Source: Limisphaera sp. (GTDB lineage Bacteria > Verrucomicrobiota > Verrucomicrobiia > Limisphaerales > Limisphaeraceae). Taken from it: a stretch of 61,557 bases of DNA. Shown piece by piece: positions 35,534 through 45,502 of this stretch (positions within the stretch are counted from its first letter, which is position 1; the number at the start of each line of letters is the position of its first letter). The DNA lies in the NCBI GenBank assembly GCA_025057755.1, contig JANWVC010000004.1, positions 1-61,557 of the forward strand, read 5' to 3'. Below the pieces are notes generated by a model that worked only from the letters and a program-made list of their open reading frames with translations, made no database searches and had not been told where the DNA came from. Position numbers and translations under genes: made by a program.

Positions 35534-38500
35534 TCACTCAAGAACTGCAGCGGTGGGCAAAGTGTGCCTGTCGCGATCCATTTCAGTCGGGGTCATGAGG
35601 TGGCGAACGAAGAAATCCAACATCCTTCGTCGACCATAGGCACCGCCCATGCTGTGTCCTTCGTTGGGCAAGATCAGCAACTCGAAGTCTTTTCCAGCCC
35701 GGATCAATGCGTCTACGAAGCGAAGGGTGTTTTCCGGCGGTACATTCGTATCAAGCTCGCCCACCATCAGAAAGAGCCGGCCCTGCAAACGGTGGGCATT
35801 TTCAATGTTGGAAGACCGGGCATACCAATTCTCGGGACTGTTTTCCCAAATCTTCTCGGGTGGCATGTACCCCATCCACTGTTCATTCCACGATGCTTTA
35901 TCAAGGCGATTGTCGTGGCATCCGCAGGAGGCGACAGCCGCGCGATAGAAATCGCCATGAAAAAGAACGGCAGCAGCTGCGTTCTGGCCACCGGCCGAGT
36001 GACCAAAAATCCCAACCCGCGTGAGATCCAAGTATGGATACTTTTGCGCGGCTGCCCGGAGCCAACGAATGCGGTCTGGGAATCCGGCATCCTTCAAGTT
36101 TCGATAACAAACATCGTGAAATGCCTTCGATCGACCGGCGGTGCCCATCCCGTCGATCTGCACGACGATGAATCCAGCCTCAGTCAAATCGGCGAACCGA
36201 TCAACGGGTTGGAACGCCTTGGGCACGAAAAAACCTTGTGGGCCTGCGTAAATGCTTTCGAGCACGGGATACTTACGGTGTGGATCGAGTCGGCGCGGCC
36301 GGTAGATCACCCCGTAAATATCGGTTTGTCCATCCCGTCCCTTGGCAACAAACGGCTCGGGAGGCACCCATCCTGCGGCCACCAATTCGGAAATATCCGC
36401 CTCTTCCAACCGGCAGACCAGCGATCCGTCGGAAGCACGCCGCAGTTCTGTCACTGGCGGATGGTTCACCCGGGACCACGTGGCTACAAGGAAACGTCGA
36501 TCGGGAGAGAACTCCACGGTATGCGTGCCGTTGGCTTCCGTCAAGGCCACCAGGTCACTGCCGTCGAAATTGACCCGGTAAAAGTGAAGATAATACGGAT
36601 CTTGCTCCGGGTTCTTACCTCCGGCACTGAACCAGATCTGACGCTGGTCTTCGTCAATGAACTGGATTCCGCGCACCACCCATGGACCTCGAGTGATTTG
36701 ACGTAGCGCGGCTGTTTCCATGTCCACAAGATAAAGATGCCGCCATCCGTCCCGCTCGGACACGTAGATCAATTCATCTGTTTTTTCCAACCAAGTAACC
36801 AGGTTGAGGGATAGGTTTTCCGTGTGGGCGGTCCATATAAAGGTCTCACTTCGTTCGTCGATCAAGGCTCGGATCTGCCCGGTTTGAGCCTCCGCTTCCA
36901 GAACACGCAGTCGCTGATGGCCGCGATCGACCTGAAGCCAACTGAAGCGCGTGCCCGTGCGGTTCCAATAAATGCGAGGCCTCAACCACTGGTGCTCAAA
37001 CCGATCCACCTCCGGTCGGATGTGTTGGCGAGATTCCACGTGGAAAAGGTTGAGCTCATACTTCGGAAAGCGATCGCCCGGGAGTGCATACGGACGACGT
37101 TCCAATTGAGCACGGCCTCCTTGCGGCGGCGAGGACCGAATCAGATACACGTCCTTTTCCTCTCCCGGTTCCACTCGCCACGCGACCAGCACACGACCGT
37201 CGGGTGACCAAGACAGGTGCCCATAACTCTGATCGGCAGTACCATCTTTGCTTAGTTGTGTTTCGGTCCCATCCCGGTCGCGCAACCATACATTATGGTC
37301 CCGCACCATGGCAGTCCAGCGCTGGTCCGGCGAAATTGCCGTCGACCCCGATGGAGCACTGGAATGCGGGCTGTCGCGCAGAGCCGGCCTGCGCCGACGC
37401 GGCAAAGTTTCCCGGTCCAAAACGGCTATGCCGGGTTGATCAGATGCCTCAAAGACCGCCAATGGGCGCCCCTGCTCATCCGTGACCAACCAAACATGTC
37501 CCCCGTAAGTATGTTGGACACGCCGAGCTCCGGGCTCCATCGTGCCATAGCTCCGCCGCTGTCCCTGATCATCTAGCCAATATAGGCGGACTAGTTCCCC
37601 CAGCCGGTTCTCAAAAATGATTTCTGTTTCCGGCCCCGTGCGTAAAGACGGCCGCACTCGCAGGTCTGATTCCAGCGTTCCTCCGAACGCGTTGGATGGT
37701 GCCGGAATGGCCAGCAGACGACCGGTCTTAAGATCTAAGCGCCAGGTTCCGTTGGACCCCAATAACATTACATGATTAGCATCTTCGCTGAAGCGCAATT
37801 GGTCCACAGGCAGACGCTCAGGATCCACATTGGGCCCCATCTGTCGAGCAACGGCCTCATGATCAAAAGCCGGACGTCGCCAGCCCGCCTCGGCATCGAC
37901 GAAAACGAACTCTCGTCGATTGTCAGGAAGGTCGTTCCGATACCAGAAGCGTCTACGGTCTGGCAGCCAATGGGGCCGAACGGTAGCCCGATACACACGC
38001 GGGCGCCGGAATTCCTGCTGAGACTGAGCACCAGCCTGGGGAGCCGACGTCGTAACGCGCTGCCAGGGTTCCAAGCGCCAATCCACACGGCCCGCGAAGG
38101 CCAGCGTTTCATGGACCTGTTGATACAAACCCGGGTCATAAGCGCGAAGTTGTTCCCGCGTGCGAACAGGCATAGTTTGGCCGCGTGGACGCAAGTCCGT
38201 TGCGGCATCAAAGTAAGCCAGGACACCCGCTGTCCAATACGCAAAGGGATTCGCCGCCGCAGGGGTGTCCTGCCATTTACCTGTAGCCATCGCTTGGGCA
38301 TACAATTCACGAACCGCTCGATCGAAGGTCTCATCGAGGCGCCGGACACGTAACTCATATTGCTGGGTGCCTCGAAAATTGGGTAGAATCGGCCGAGTTC
38401 CGACTACACGGTACAATGCATCAGCCATCAAAGCGATCACCTGACCATGCTGCGTGCCAGGGCGTTCGGGATCGCCCAATACCTGCTCTTCAGCTGCGAC

Positions 38501-39841
38501 CAAGATCTTAAGGTCAGGCCGATACCACCATTCTCGGGGATTGCCGACGGGTCGCATTCTTTCCGGCAGGGCTTTAAACTCAGGTAAGTCTGCCAAGTTC
38601 TCGTGAGGTGCCAAAATTACCAAGCGCACCCCCTCATTGATAAGGGCTTTAAGAATGTCATGGCGGTAAGCGAACATTCGGCGAATGATATGATTGGCTC
38701 GAAGCAAAGCCTCATCACTGGCTTCGCGGCCCAGCACGGGGAACTCACGGGCCCAAGTGAACTTAGTATACCATGGGGCAATGTTGGTGAACGGGCCATT
38801 CCGGGGCGGTTGCGTAACTGTGGGCAGCGGCTGCAACCAGCGATAACGCCAATCTTGGGAGGGCGATAAATTTAACGTGGAGTGGACGAGCTCAAAGCCT
38901 TTGGGATCATGCCGACGCAACTGCTCACGCGTGCCGATCGGTCCGTGGTTCCAGTTATTCACGCGGTTGCAGTCGAAGTACGACTGAACTAATTCGGCCC
39001 AGTACTCCCCAGGGTTGGTCTCAGCGTAGGTAAGTTTCCATAACCCCTGCTCGCGGGCATTGCGATAAGCGGCTTCCAGACGCTGGTTCCAGGTAGGATC
39101 CACACGCCGCAAGGTCGCATCGATTGTATGCGCAAATTCGTGCACCGCGATGCTCTCGTCATCATAACGGTCGATGGGCAGACTCAAGAGGTTTTCCTCG
39201 CCAAAGCTGGTCGGCAGGCCGCCGGTGCCGCGCACCCGTTCGTTGATGAAGGCAGGGTCGGGATGCCGACGATACTCGGGCATGTCCGTGTAGAGTTGAT
39301 TCTTACCTATGATTATTAGGTACATGCCGTGCTGAACCATCGCTTGCAGAAGGTCAGGCCGACCTGCAAGCATGCGGCTGACAATTTCGTAGGTACGCTG
39401 CAGGGCCAGATCGGCCACGTCCGCATGGGCCAATACGGGCAAGCCATGGATGTCCACATACTTCTGGTAGAATCGTCGGTAAACATTTAATTCCTGCTGG
39501 ATCCATTCAGGCTGAGCCCACGGGGTTGGTTCTTGCGGGTCGGAGCTCTGGGTCCGGTCTCGCCGCATTTCCGGGAGCCGAGCCAGTCGATTTGAGATTA
39601 TTTGAAAGATGGATTCCGGAGGCCGACCTACTTCCGGAGCTTGCAGGCGCACCGGCGGAGGGTCCCAAGGAGGTCGGGGTTCGGCAACCACGGCTCCTTG
39701 ATAACCGTGGAAGCTCAGGCACAGACCCAGACTCCACACGAGCCTGCCGGGGGCGGGCAGGAGCCGCTGAGGCCACACAGCGCTCCGCCGGCGCGCGTTC
39801 GCCCGTTGCTTTACCAATTGGAAAATTGCGGGGTATGGCAT
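35534..39841 (-). CDS. Secreted zincin, pseudo-zincin and S9 prolyl peptidase fusion
   Basis: A 1435-residue exported protein (signal near residues 30-53, LVWSLGLCLSFHG). Domain 1 (~120-340) is a zincin with HEFAH at 234-238 and NPGEYWAE at 276-283. Domain 2 (~355-593) repeats the same fold, but the HExxH position reads LMADA and the second motif reads NPFAYWTA, so the metal site is lost. From ~640 to 1150 is a DPP-IV-type beta-propeller (SWSPDGRVLVAW, YVSERDGWRHLYLVDMET). The C-terminal S9 hydrolase has Ser1282 in GHSAGG, Asp1364 in GELDTNVP and His1396 in NEGHSMGG. S9 family members typically cleave after Pro. The DUF5695-like gene ends 12 bases upstream, so the two form an operon. Confidence 0.88.
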   Translation of the reverse strand: MPYPAIFQLVKQRANARRRSAVWPQRLLPAPGRLVWSLGLCLSFHGYQGAVVAEPRPPWDPPPVRLQAPEVGRPPESIFQIISNRLARLPEMRRDRTQSSDPQEPTPWAQPEWIQQELNVYRRFYQKYVDIHGLPVLAHADVADLALQRTYEIVSRMLAGRPDLLQAMVQHGMYLIIIGKNQLYTDMPEYRRHPDPAFINERVRGTGGLPTSFGEENLLSLPIDRYDDESIAVHEFAHTIDATLRRVDPTWNQRLEAAYRNAREQGLWKLTYAETNPGEYWAELVQSYFDCNRVNNWNHGPIGTREQLRRHDPKGFELVHSTLNLSPSQDWRYRWLQPLPTVTQPPRNGPFTNIAPWYTKFTWAREFPVLGREASDEALLRANHIIRRMFAYRHDILKALINEGVRLVILAPHENLADLPEFKALPERMRPVGNPREWWYRPDLKILVAAEEQVLGDPERPGTQHGQVIALMADALYRVVGTRPILPNFRGTQQYELRVRRLDETFDRAVRELYAQAMATGKWQDTPAAANPFAYWTAGVLAYFDAATDLRPRGQTMPVRTREQLRAYDPGLYQQVHETLAFAGRVDWRLEPWQRVTTSAPQAGAQSQQEFRRPRVYRATVRPHWLPDRRRFWYRNDLPDNRREFVFVDAEAGWRRPAFDHEAVARQMGPNVDPERLPVDQLRFSEDANHVMLLGSNGTWRLDLKTGRLLAIPAPSNAFGGTLESDLRVRPSLRTGPETEIIFENRLGELVRLYWLDDQGQRRSYGTMEPGARRVQHTYGGHVWLVTDEQGRPLAVFEASDQPGIAVLDRETLPRRRRPALRDSPHSSAPSGSTAISPDQRWTAMVRDHNVWLRDRDGTETQLSKDGTADQSYGHLSWSPDGRVLVAWRVEPGEEKDVYLIRSSPPQGGRAQLERRPYALPGDRFPKYELNLFHVESRQHIRPEVDRFEHQWLRPRIYWNRTGTRFSWLQVDRGHQRLRVLEAEAQTGQIRALIDERSETFIWTAHTENLSLNLVTWLEKTDELIYVSERDGWRHLYLVDMETAALRQITRGPWVVRGIQFIDEDQRQIWFSAGGKNPEQDPYYLHFYRVNFDGSDLVALTEANGTHTVEFSPDRRFLVATWSRVNHPPVTELRRASDGSLVCRLEEADISELVAAGWVPPEPFVAKGRDGQTDIYGVIYRPRRLDPHRKYPVLESIYAGPQGFFVPKAFQPVDRFADLTEAGFIVVQIDGMGTAGRSKAFHDVCYRNLKDAGFPDRIRWLRAAAQKYPYLDLTRVGIFGHSAGGQNAAAAVLFHGDFYRAAVASCGCHDNRLDKASWNEQWMGYMPPEKIWENSPENWYARSSNIENAHRLQGRLFLMVGELDTNVPPENTLRFVDALIRAGKDFELLILPNEGHSMGGAYGRRRMLDFFVRHLMTPTEMDRDRHTLPTAAVLE

Positions 39842-39853
39842 GGGCGAGTTGCG

Positions 39854-42763
39854 TCAACGCTCGATCAGCTCCACCCAGGAAACCTGGTTGGTCAAAGGAA
39901 TCTTGTAGGCGCCTCGTTCCGTTGGGAAAGCAACAACGGGCTGAAACGATGCACGCATTGCTGGACGCCCCGGATGCTCAACGCGGAGCAGAGCAACCGG
40001 GGTGAACGGATCGGCCGGCGCCAAACCAACCCGAATCCGTCCGCGCTCAGGTTCAGCCTCGAACGCTTCAAACCGACCGACATCCAACGTGAGCCACAAT
40101 TGTAACGGCGCCATATACAGACGGCGCCGCAGAGAGTCGCGGGGCTCGACGCGAATCCGGCCGGGTATTGCACGTACATGCCCCCCAAAGGCCAACCAAC
40201 CCCACTCCGGATGCTCGAGCACATACGTCCCACTCGTCATGACGTGGCCAAAAAAGTTCGGACCGTAGTCCCCGCTGTAAGGATCCCAACGCAAAGTATC
40301 CGGATATGAATGAAACGCTGCAGAGGCGAACCCCTCGGGATCAATGTTAGCCAGCGCACCCATGGATCCCCCGTAACCAACGCGCAGCAAGTACAGGTCC
40401 GAGGGATTTTCGCGGTATGCGTTCAGCAACGGAATAGCATTCAAACCGGAGCCATAATGATGCAGTTGCCTTTCGATCCGACGGATCTTGCCTGCGTACA
40501 AAAAATCCCAGTACCGACGCGCGCATCCGTTGTAACCCCAGTGGGGCAGCGTGGGCATATAGCCGAGAATCGCCTCAATCGTGGTCCGGGCCGGGTCCTC
40601 GTATCCAAAGTGTTTGCACCATGTATAAACCTCCTCCTGGCCGGTGGAATCCCAGGCCATCTCACTACCAAATGGATAGGGCTGACGTGCCCAACGGTCG
40701 GCGCGTTCTTTCATGCGGGCTTGCAACGCCTCTGCCTGCTGGATCCAGCCTTCGCGCTGAAGGTCGCGCAACAGCTCGACAAAGATGGAGCCCTGCATGA
40801 GGCCCCAATTGACATACCCCACTCGAGGCCGGCCCTCAGACGTGCGCGAGGTCATGAACATCGTTGTTTCCCATGCCTGATTCAAAAACCATTCCCAAGG
40901 CCGGCTCGTCACCAAGCCTGGATGAAGCCGGGCCAATCGGTACAAGGACCAATAAGCAATCACAACATGCGGATAGTTATATCCACGACCAACGCTGCGG
41001 GCCTCGTGTTCGGGCCAACTTGTCCACGTTCGCCAGTTAAGAGCAGGATCGTATTGGAAGCCGGAGATCTCATTGGTCGTATAATAAAATAAGCTCTTCC
41101 GGACACCGAATTTGAGGTCCCCCTCGCTATATTGCAGGCGACCCCAAAGCACCTCATGAACAAAACGCTCAAACTGTTTCACTTGCGCAGGCTCCGGCTG
41201 CGCCCACAGTTTGCACGCCGCAGCGATCCAGGAACCAGCTCCGCCTTCATCGCTCAAACCAGCAATCCACACTCGGCTATCTTGGGTGACGATGCGATCC
41301 GTTTCGCGGTCATAACTCATAATGGAAGGACTGCGCCCAAAGGGATCTTTGGGATCTTCAAACCATTGACGGGTAAAAAGGAATCGGCCGAGGTCAGCGA
41401 CCGCGTCGACCATGGGTTTAATCACGTAATAATGCACTGTTTGTTGCAGTCCATCCGCGTAATGAAGAGTGAGCCGCACGCGGCCCCAGCTCCGGCCCAG
41501 AACCCGGTAGGACTTCCAAGCCGCGCCAGGGGCGTTTTGCTCCACGATTTGCAGGCCTCCAGGTGGATCTACCTCAAAGCGCTCTACCGGATACCCATAA
41601 CGAACAAACAGACTCCCCTCGAGATCTTGAGGAAGAATGTAACCAGGAACGCCCACGACAACCGGGCGTCCGGACGCAGCCAACGTTCGCTCCAATTCGC
41701 GAATGGAAGGAGCCGTGACAAATTGAAGCCCGTACGTACACGTCTCCCCAGGCGCAAGCAGACGAGCTGTGGGAACATTCCACGGCACGGTATTGGACCA
41801 TTCCTGCTCAGCCCACGCCCGACTATGGACCATCCACTCAAACACACCCTCAAACGTCTGCATTGGGTTGACGGGTTCCGGCAAACGACGCCATGCCTCA
41901 AAGGCGGTCTGTCCTTCCGGAAGAACAAGCAAAGCAGGGCCTTGGCCATTCAACCGGGTCACTTGCAGGTAACCGGCGCCCTGGCCAATGTAAGGATCGA
42001 AAAACACGCACTTCTCATGAGTCTCCTGCAAGGATCGGGCGCGGTCGGTGATAAAATCGTGAATCAGGTTGTTGAAAACCAGGGCGAATCCCAAGCTGCC
42101 AATCTCCACGGGCTGCTGGCTTCGGTTGCGAAGCTCAAAACGCAACACCAAGCGACCGTCTCGAACGAGCCAAACCCGACGAATAGCCAGTGGGATTTCC
42201 TCTGGTAACGTGGGCGAAAGGTCCGCCGCAGCCAGTTCCGGGGGCTGGACCGGCAAGGTTAGAACGGGACGCCGGGCTTGGGCGGTCGAATATGCGCTCC
42301 ACTGCGTTTCCCCTTTGCGTTTCAAGCGCACGGTTAAATCCCCAATATGGTAGAAGCCGTCGCGCGAGCGAAACTCAAGCTGATCCAAGGGCACAAAGTC
42401 AAATCCAGCAGGTTTGGCTCGGAGTGAACCAAGCGTCTGGGCTGCCTTGACAAGTCGCACCTCAAAATCCGGCGTTTGAAAATCGATCCACCCTTGCTCC
42501 AATCCCAGCGTAGCGGGCTGATCCCAAATCCGATTGCGGCCCCGTCGATTGGGCCCGGGGGCATTGGTGGAAGCGCTGCCTGAGCTTAGCGAGGCTCCTT
42601 GCGTGGATGCAGACTGCCCTGGCAGGGAAAAGTCGGCCATCAAAAGCAACATCACTAAACTAAGGAGCAACTCTCTTCCACTCGTCGCGGCCCGCTTGCT
42701 CAGTGAGCAATCGGCAGTCCGGCCTGTGTCGCTGATCACCACGTAACTCCGATTGATGCTCAT
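39854..42763 (-). CDS. Large secreted protein, DUF5695-like
   Basis: A 969-residue exported protein. The N-terminal hydrophobic segment at ~32-50 (LLLSLVMLLLMADFSLPG) is the probable signal. Residues ~90-440 are beta-rich (WIDFQTPDFEVRLVKAAQTL), and ~450-830 are helix-rich with many Trp, Tyr and His residues (YNYPHVVIAYWSLYRLARLH, WDSTGQEEVYTWCKHFGYED). A beta sandwich of linker type plus an (alpha/alpha) barrel-like part is the layout of many glycosidases and lyases. I recall this sequence pattern as DUF5695; no catalytic residue can be named. It is the first gene of an operon with the zincin-S9 peptidase and starts divergently from the hydroxyproline operon. Confidence 0.75.
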   Translation of the reverse strand: MSINRSYVVISDTGRTADCSLSKRAATSGRELLLSLVMLLLMADFSLPGQSASTQGASLSSGSASTNAPGPNRRGRNRIWDQPATLGLEQGWIDFQTPDFEVRLVKAAQTLGSLRAKPAGFDFVPLDQLEFRSRDGFYHIGDLTVRLKRKGETQWSAYSTAQARRPVLTLPVQPPELAAADLSPTLPEEIPLAIRRVWLVRDGRLVLRFELRNRSQQPVEIGSLGFALVFNNLIHDFITDRARSLQETHEKCVFFDPYIGQGAGYLQVTRLNGQGPALLVLPEGQTAFEAWRRLPEPVNPMQTFEGVFEWMVHSRAWAEQEWSNTVPWNVPTARLLAPGETCTYGLQFVTAPSIRELERTLAASGRPVVVGVPGYILPQDLEGSLFVRYGYPVERFEVDPPGGLQIVEQNAPGAAWKSYRVLGRSWGRVRLTLHYADGLQQTVHYYVIKPMVDAVADLGRFLFTRQWFEDPKDPFGRSPSIMSYDRETDRIVTQDSRVWIAGLSDEGGAGSWIAAACKLWAQPEPAQVKQFERFVHEVLWGRLQYSEGDLKFGVRKSLFYYTTNEISGFQYDPALNWRTWTSWPEHEARSVGRGYNYPHVVIAYWSLYRLARLHPGLVTSRPWEWFLNQAWETTMFMTSRTSEGRPRVGYVNWGLMQGSIFVELLRDLQREGWIQQAEALQARMKERADRWARQPYPFGSEMAWDSTGQEEVYTWCKHFGYEDPARTTIEAILGYMPTLPHWGYNGCARRYWDFLYAGKIRRIERQLHHYGSGLNAIPLLNAYRENPSDLYLLRVGYGGSMGALANIDPEGFASAAFHSYPDTLRWDPYSGDYGPNFFGHVMTSGTYVLEHPEWGWLAFGGHVRAIPGRIRVEPRDSLRRRLYMAPLQLWLTLDVGRFEAFEAEPERGRIRVGLAPADPFTPVALLRVEHPGRPAMRASFQPVVAFPTERGAYKIPLTNQVSWVELIER

Positions 42764-43216
42764 GCGGTTTAGTTTTGAAGAATCAAGTGAGCCTCATTCT
42801 CGAAAGAAGCAAGGCGATGTGCCATGTGAGAAATACACGCGCACCTATCTGACATCATCCATACAAGCGACGGTCTGCCGATGGAAGTAGCAATATTGAG
42901 ACGCCGGGCAGGAACCAACAAACTTAAAAATCTGCGTCGGCGATCGCACTGAAACGATTCCAAGAGCGACTCCCTTTGGAGAGGCGAGTCCATGCAGATC
43001 AAGGGCGGCTGAGGAACGCCGAAAAAACGCAGTCTACGTTCACTGCTCGCAGATGCACCGAGCCTTCTAAAAGGCACCGCTACCGAACAAGGGTTTCTGG
43101 AGAGTCGACCGGTCCAAGGGGACCACAACCCTGTTCGCATCCGGTCCCGGCACGTATCCGATGCACCGCGTCCTTGCCTTTAGGGTCTGAGGGGCCTTAA
43201 AGTACCTCGCCGGAGT
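42764..43216. other. Divergent promoter region of the hydroxyproline operon
   Basis: 453 bases between the DUF5695-like start and the epimerase GTG. A weak promoter-like pair, TTGCCT (43174-43179) and TAAAGT (43198-43203) with an 18-base spacer, would leave a leader of only about eight bases before the GTG. No gene is supported. Confidence 0.45.
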
Positions 43217-44194
43217 GTGAAAAGGACGCGCGCGCACCGAATTCGTGTAGTGGATTCTCACACCGGCGGAGAGCCAACACGCGTCGTCATTGAGGGCGGA
43301 CCGGACCTCGGGCAAGGAACGCTGGCCGAGCGCCGCCGCCGGTTCGAAGCGGTTTGGGATCATTACCGGTCGGCCATTGTGTGTGAACCACGCGGTTCCG
43401 ATGTCTGGGTGGGTGCGCTGCTTGTGCCCCCGGCGGATCCAACCTGCGTGGCCGGGGTTATCTTTTTCAACAATGTGGGATATTTAGGGATGTGCGGACA
43501 CGGCACCATTGGTGTCATGGTCACGCTGGCCTATCTTGGTCGGATCAAACCGGGCTCGCACCGGATTGAAACCCCCGTAGGTACCGTCACCGCTACTTTG
43601 CACGAGGACGGAAGTGTTTCGGTACTGAATGTGCCCAGTTACCGGCTGAAAAAGGCGGTTCATGTGAACGTGCCGGGGCACGGTATGATCACGGGCGACG
43701 TGGCGTGGGGCGGTAACTGGTTCTATTTGGTGGAAGACCACGGTCAAACTCTGGCTTCAGACCGACTGGACATTTTAACGGACTTTGCCCGGCGAATCCG
43801 TCAGGCCGTGAACACCCAGGGATACCCGCAAGTGGACCACGTGGAGTTGTTCGGTCCGCCGCAAGCACCAGGTGCGCATGCGCGGAATTTTGTGCTTTGT
43901 CCCGGTGGCGCATATGACCGGTCACCCTGTGGCACGGGCACCTCTGCGAAGCTGGCGTGTCTGGCGGCGGATGGCCGTTGGGAGGAAAACGCACCATGGG
44001 TGCAAGAAAGCATCATCGGGAGCACCTTTGTGGCCCGTTACCGCTGGTTGAATCGGACCAGGGGCGAGATTCAGCCGGTGTTGACTGGTTCGGCCCATGT
44101 CAATGCGGAGGGGATTTTGATCCTGGATGAAGAGGATCCGTTTTGTTGGGGTATTGGACGTCCGCAGGGCCGCGCGGCTGAGTGCGGAGGCTAA
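43217..44194 (+). CDS. 4-hydroxyproline 2-epimerase (proline racemase family)
   Basis: A 325-residue enzyme that inverts C2 of trans-4-hydroxy-L-proline to give cis-4-hydroxy-D-proline, the first step of bacterial hydroxyproline breakdown. Both catalytic cysteines are present: Cys93 in GMCGHGTIG and Cys238 in DRSPCGTGTSAK. The second Cys argues for an epimerase rather than the related trans-3-hydroxyproline dehydratase, which carries Thr there. VVDSHTGGEPTRVV at the N-terminus is typical. The start is a GTG; no other in-frame start exists after the upstream stop, and the ribosome-binding site (CGGAG) is unusually close. First gene of a four-gene pathway set. Racemisation of proline itself is possible but less likely in this context. 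Confidence 0.9.
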   Translation: MKRTRAHRIRVVDSHTGGEPTRVVIEGGPDLGQGTLAERRRRFEAVWDHYRSAIVCEPRGSDVWVGALLVPPADPTCVAGVIFFNNVGYLGMCGHGTIGVMVTLAYLGRIKPGSHRIETPVGTVTATLHEDGSVSVLNVPSYRLKKAVHVNVPGHGMITGDVAWGGNWFYLVEDHGQTLASDRLDILTDFARRIRQAVNTQGYPQVDHVELFGPPQAPGAHARNFVLCPGGAYDRSPCGTGTSAKLACLAADGRWEENAPWVQESIIGSTFVARYRWLNRTRGEIQPVLTGSAHVNAEGILILDEEDPFCWGIGRPQGRAAECGG

Positions 44195-44233
44195 CGAGGG
44201 CTTGTCCATCGGGCCCAGATTTAATACGGGCAT

Positions 44234-45496
44234 ATGAAACCGCGCGTAGTGATTATCGGCGGGGGAATCATCGGGCTTTGCACCGCATGGTACTGCTGCC
44301 GCAAGGGGTTTGAGGTGTGGTTGCTGGAACGGTTCGATCAACAGCGCGATGGTTGCTCGTTCGGCAACGCGGGAATGATTGTTCCGAGCCATTTCATTCC
44401 GCTGGCGGCGCCGGGCATGGTTGCGTTGGGCCTGAAATGGATGTGGCGCCCTGATTCGCCATTTTACATTCGGCCGCGCTGGGACCGAGAACTGATCCGT
44501 TGGGGGCTCCGATTCTGGCGTGCAGCCAACCACCGACGCATTGCACAGGTGGCTCCGCTCTTACGGGATTTGAACCTAGCCAGCCGCGAGTGTTTCCTGG
44601 AGTTGGCAGCCCTGCCGGGCATGGATGCGGGCCTCGTCACCAAGGGCATCCTAATGCTGTGTCAATCTGAGCATGGCCTGGCAGAGGAAATCAAAATCGC
44701 TGAGCAAGCCCGTGCCCTCGGTTTGGAAGCGGAGGTGCTCGATGCAGCTCAGGTTTCGCGGCTTAATCCGGGACTTTCCTTGAACATCCACGGTGCGGTC
44801 TTGTATCCCCGGGACTGTCATCTCGTGCCCGAACGTTTCATGCAAGGGTTACAGCGGCTCGTTCAGCAGGCTGGGGTAACCTGTCTGTGGCGTGCACATG
44901 TGCACAGCTGGGCTGTAAGTGGCGCTCGTATTCGAGCTGTGCGGCTCCAGAATGGCCGCGAAATCGCCGGAGACTCCTTTGTGTTGTGTGCCGGAGTATG
45001 GTCGACAGAATTGGTGCGACCGTTGGGGCTGTCGTTGCCCATGCAGGCAGGCAAGGGTTACAGCCTTACTCTGCCGGCGCCTGCCCAGCACCCGCAAATG
45101 GGGTGCATTTGTACCGAAGCGCGCGTGGCCGTCACCCCTATGAACGGGAGCTTGCGCGTGGGCGGCACCATGGAGCTAAGCGGTTTGGATGAACGCGTCA
45201 ATCCGATACGCGTGCAGGGGATTATCCGATCCTTCTGCCGGTACTTTCCCGCGTTCGCGCCCTCTCATTTCGAGGGATTACAGCCTTGGGTCGGGCTACG
45301 TCCCTGTTCTCCGGACGGATTGCCCTATCTCGGACGACCCCGTGCTTGGGAAAATTTGTGGGTGGCGACGGGGCATGCCATGATGGGGCTGAGTTTGGGA
45401 CCCATCAGCGGGCAAATCCTGGCGCAGGCAATCGCCGGAGAGTCCCCTCGACGGGACCTGTCCCTGCTGGCACCGGATCGATACCCATCCACCTGA
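44234..45496 (+). CDS. FAD-dependent D-amino acid dehydrogenase (cis-4-hydroxy-D-proline)
   Basis: A 420-residue DadA-like flavoenzyme. The FAD-binding motif GGGIIG sits at residues ~9-14 (RVVIIGGGIIGLCTAWYC). The segment CSFGNAGMIVPSHFIPLAAPG is characteristic of D-amino acid dehydrogenases. The C-terminal LRPCSPDGLPYLGR and WVATGHAMMGLSLGP segments complete the flavin site. In the pathway it oxidises cis-4-hydroxy-D-proline to pyrroline-4-hydroxy-2-carboxylate and passes electrons to the respiratory chain or oxygen. It lies 39 bases after the epimerase and six bases before the deaminase, consistent with one transcript. Specificity is inferred from this context. Confidence 0.9.
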   Translation: MKPRVVIIGGGIIGLCTAWYCCRKGFEVWLLERFDQQRDGCSFGNAGMIVPSHFIPLAAPGMVALGLKWMWRPDSPFYIRPRWDRELIRWGLRFWRAANHRRIAQVAPLLRDLNLASRECFLELAALPGMDAGLVTKGILMLCQSEHGLAEEIKIAEQARALGLEAEVLDAAQVSRLNPGLSLNIHGAVLYPRDCHLVPERFMQGLQRLVQQAGVTCLWRAHVHSWAVSGARIRAVRLQNGREIAGDSFVLCAGVWSTELVRPLGLSLPMQAGKGYSLTLPAPAQHPQMGCICTEARVAVTPMNGSLRVGGTMELSGLDERVNPIRVQGIIRSFCRYFPAFAPSHFEGLQPWVGLRPCSPDGLPYLGRPRAWENLWVATGHAMMGLSLGPISGQILAQAIAGESPRRDLSLLAPDRYPST

Positions 45497-45502
45497 CGAA
45501 CT

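Noticed and set aside
35483..36706. 407-codon plus-strand frame opposite the S9 peptidase
   Set aside because: The minus strand encodes the intact S9 catalytic triad in this stretch, so the plus-strand frame is a shadow.
41132..42208. 358-codon plus-strand frame opposite the DUF5695-like gene
   Set aside because: Composition is typical of an antisense shadow and the minus-strand gene is continuous.
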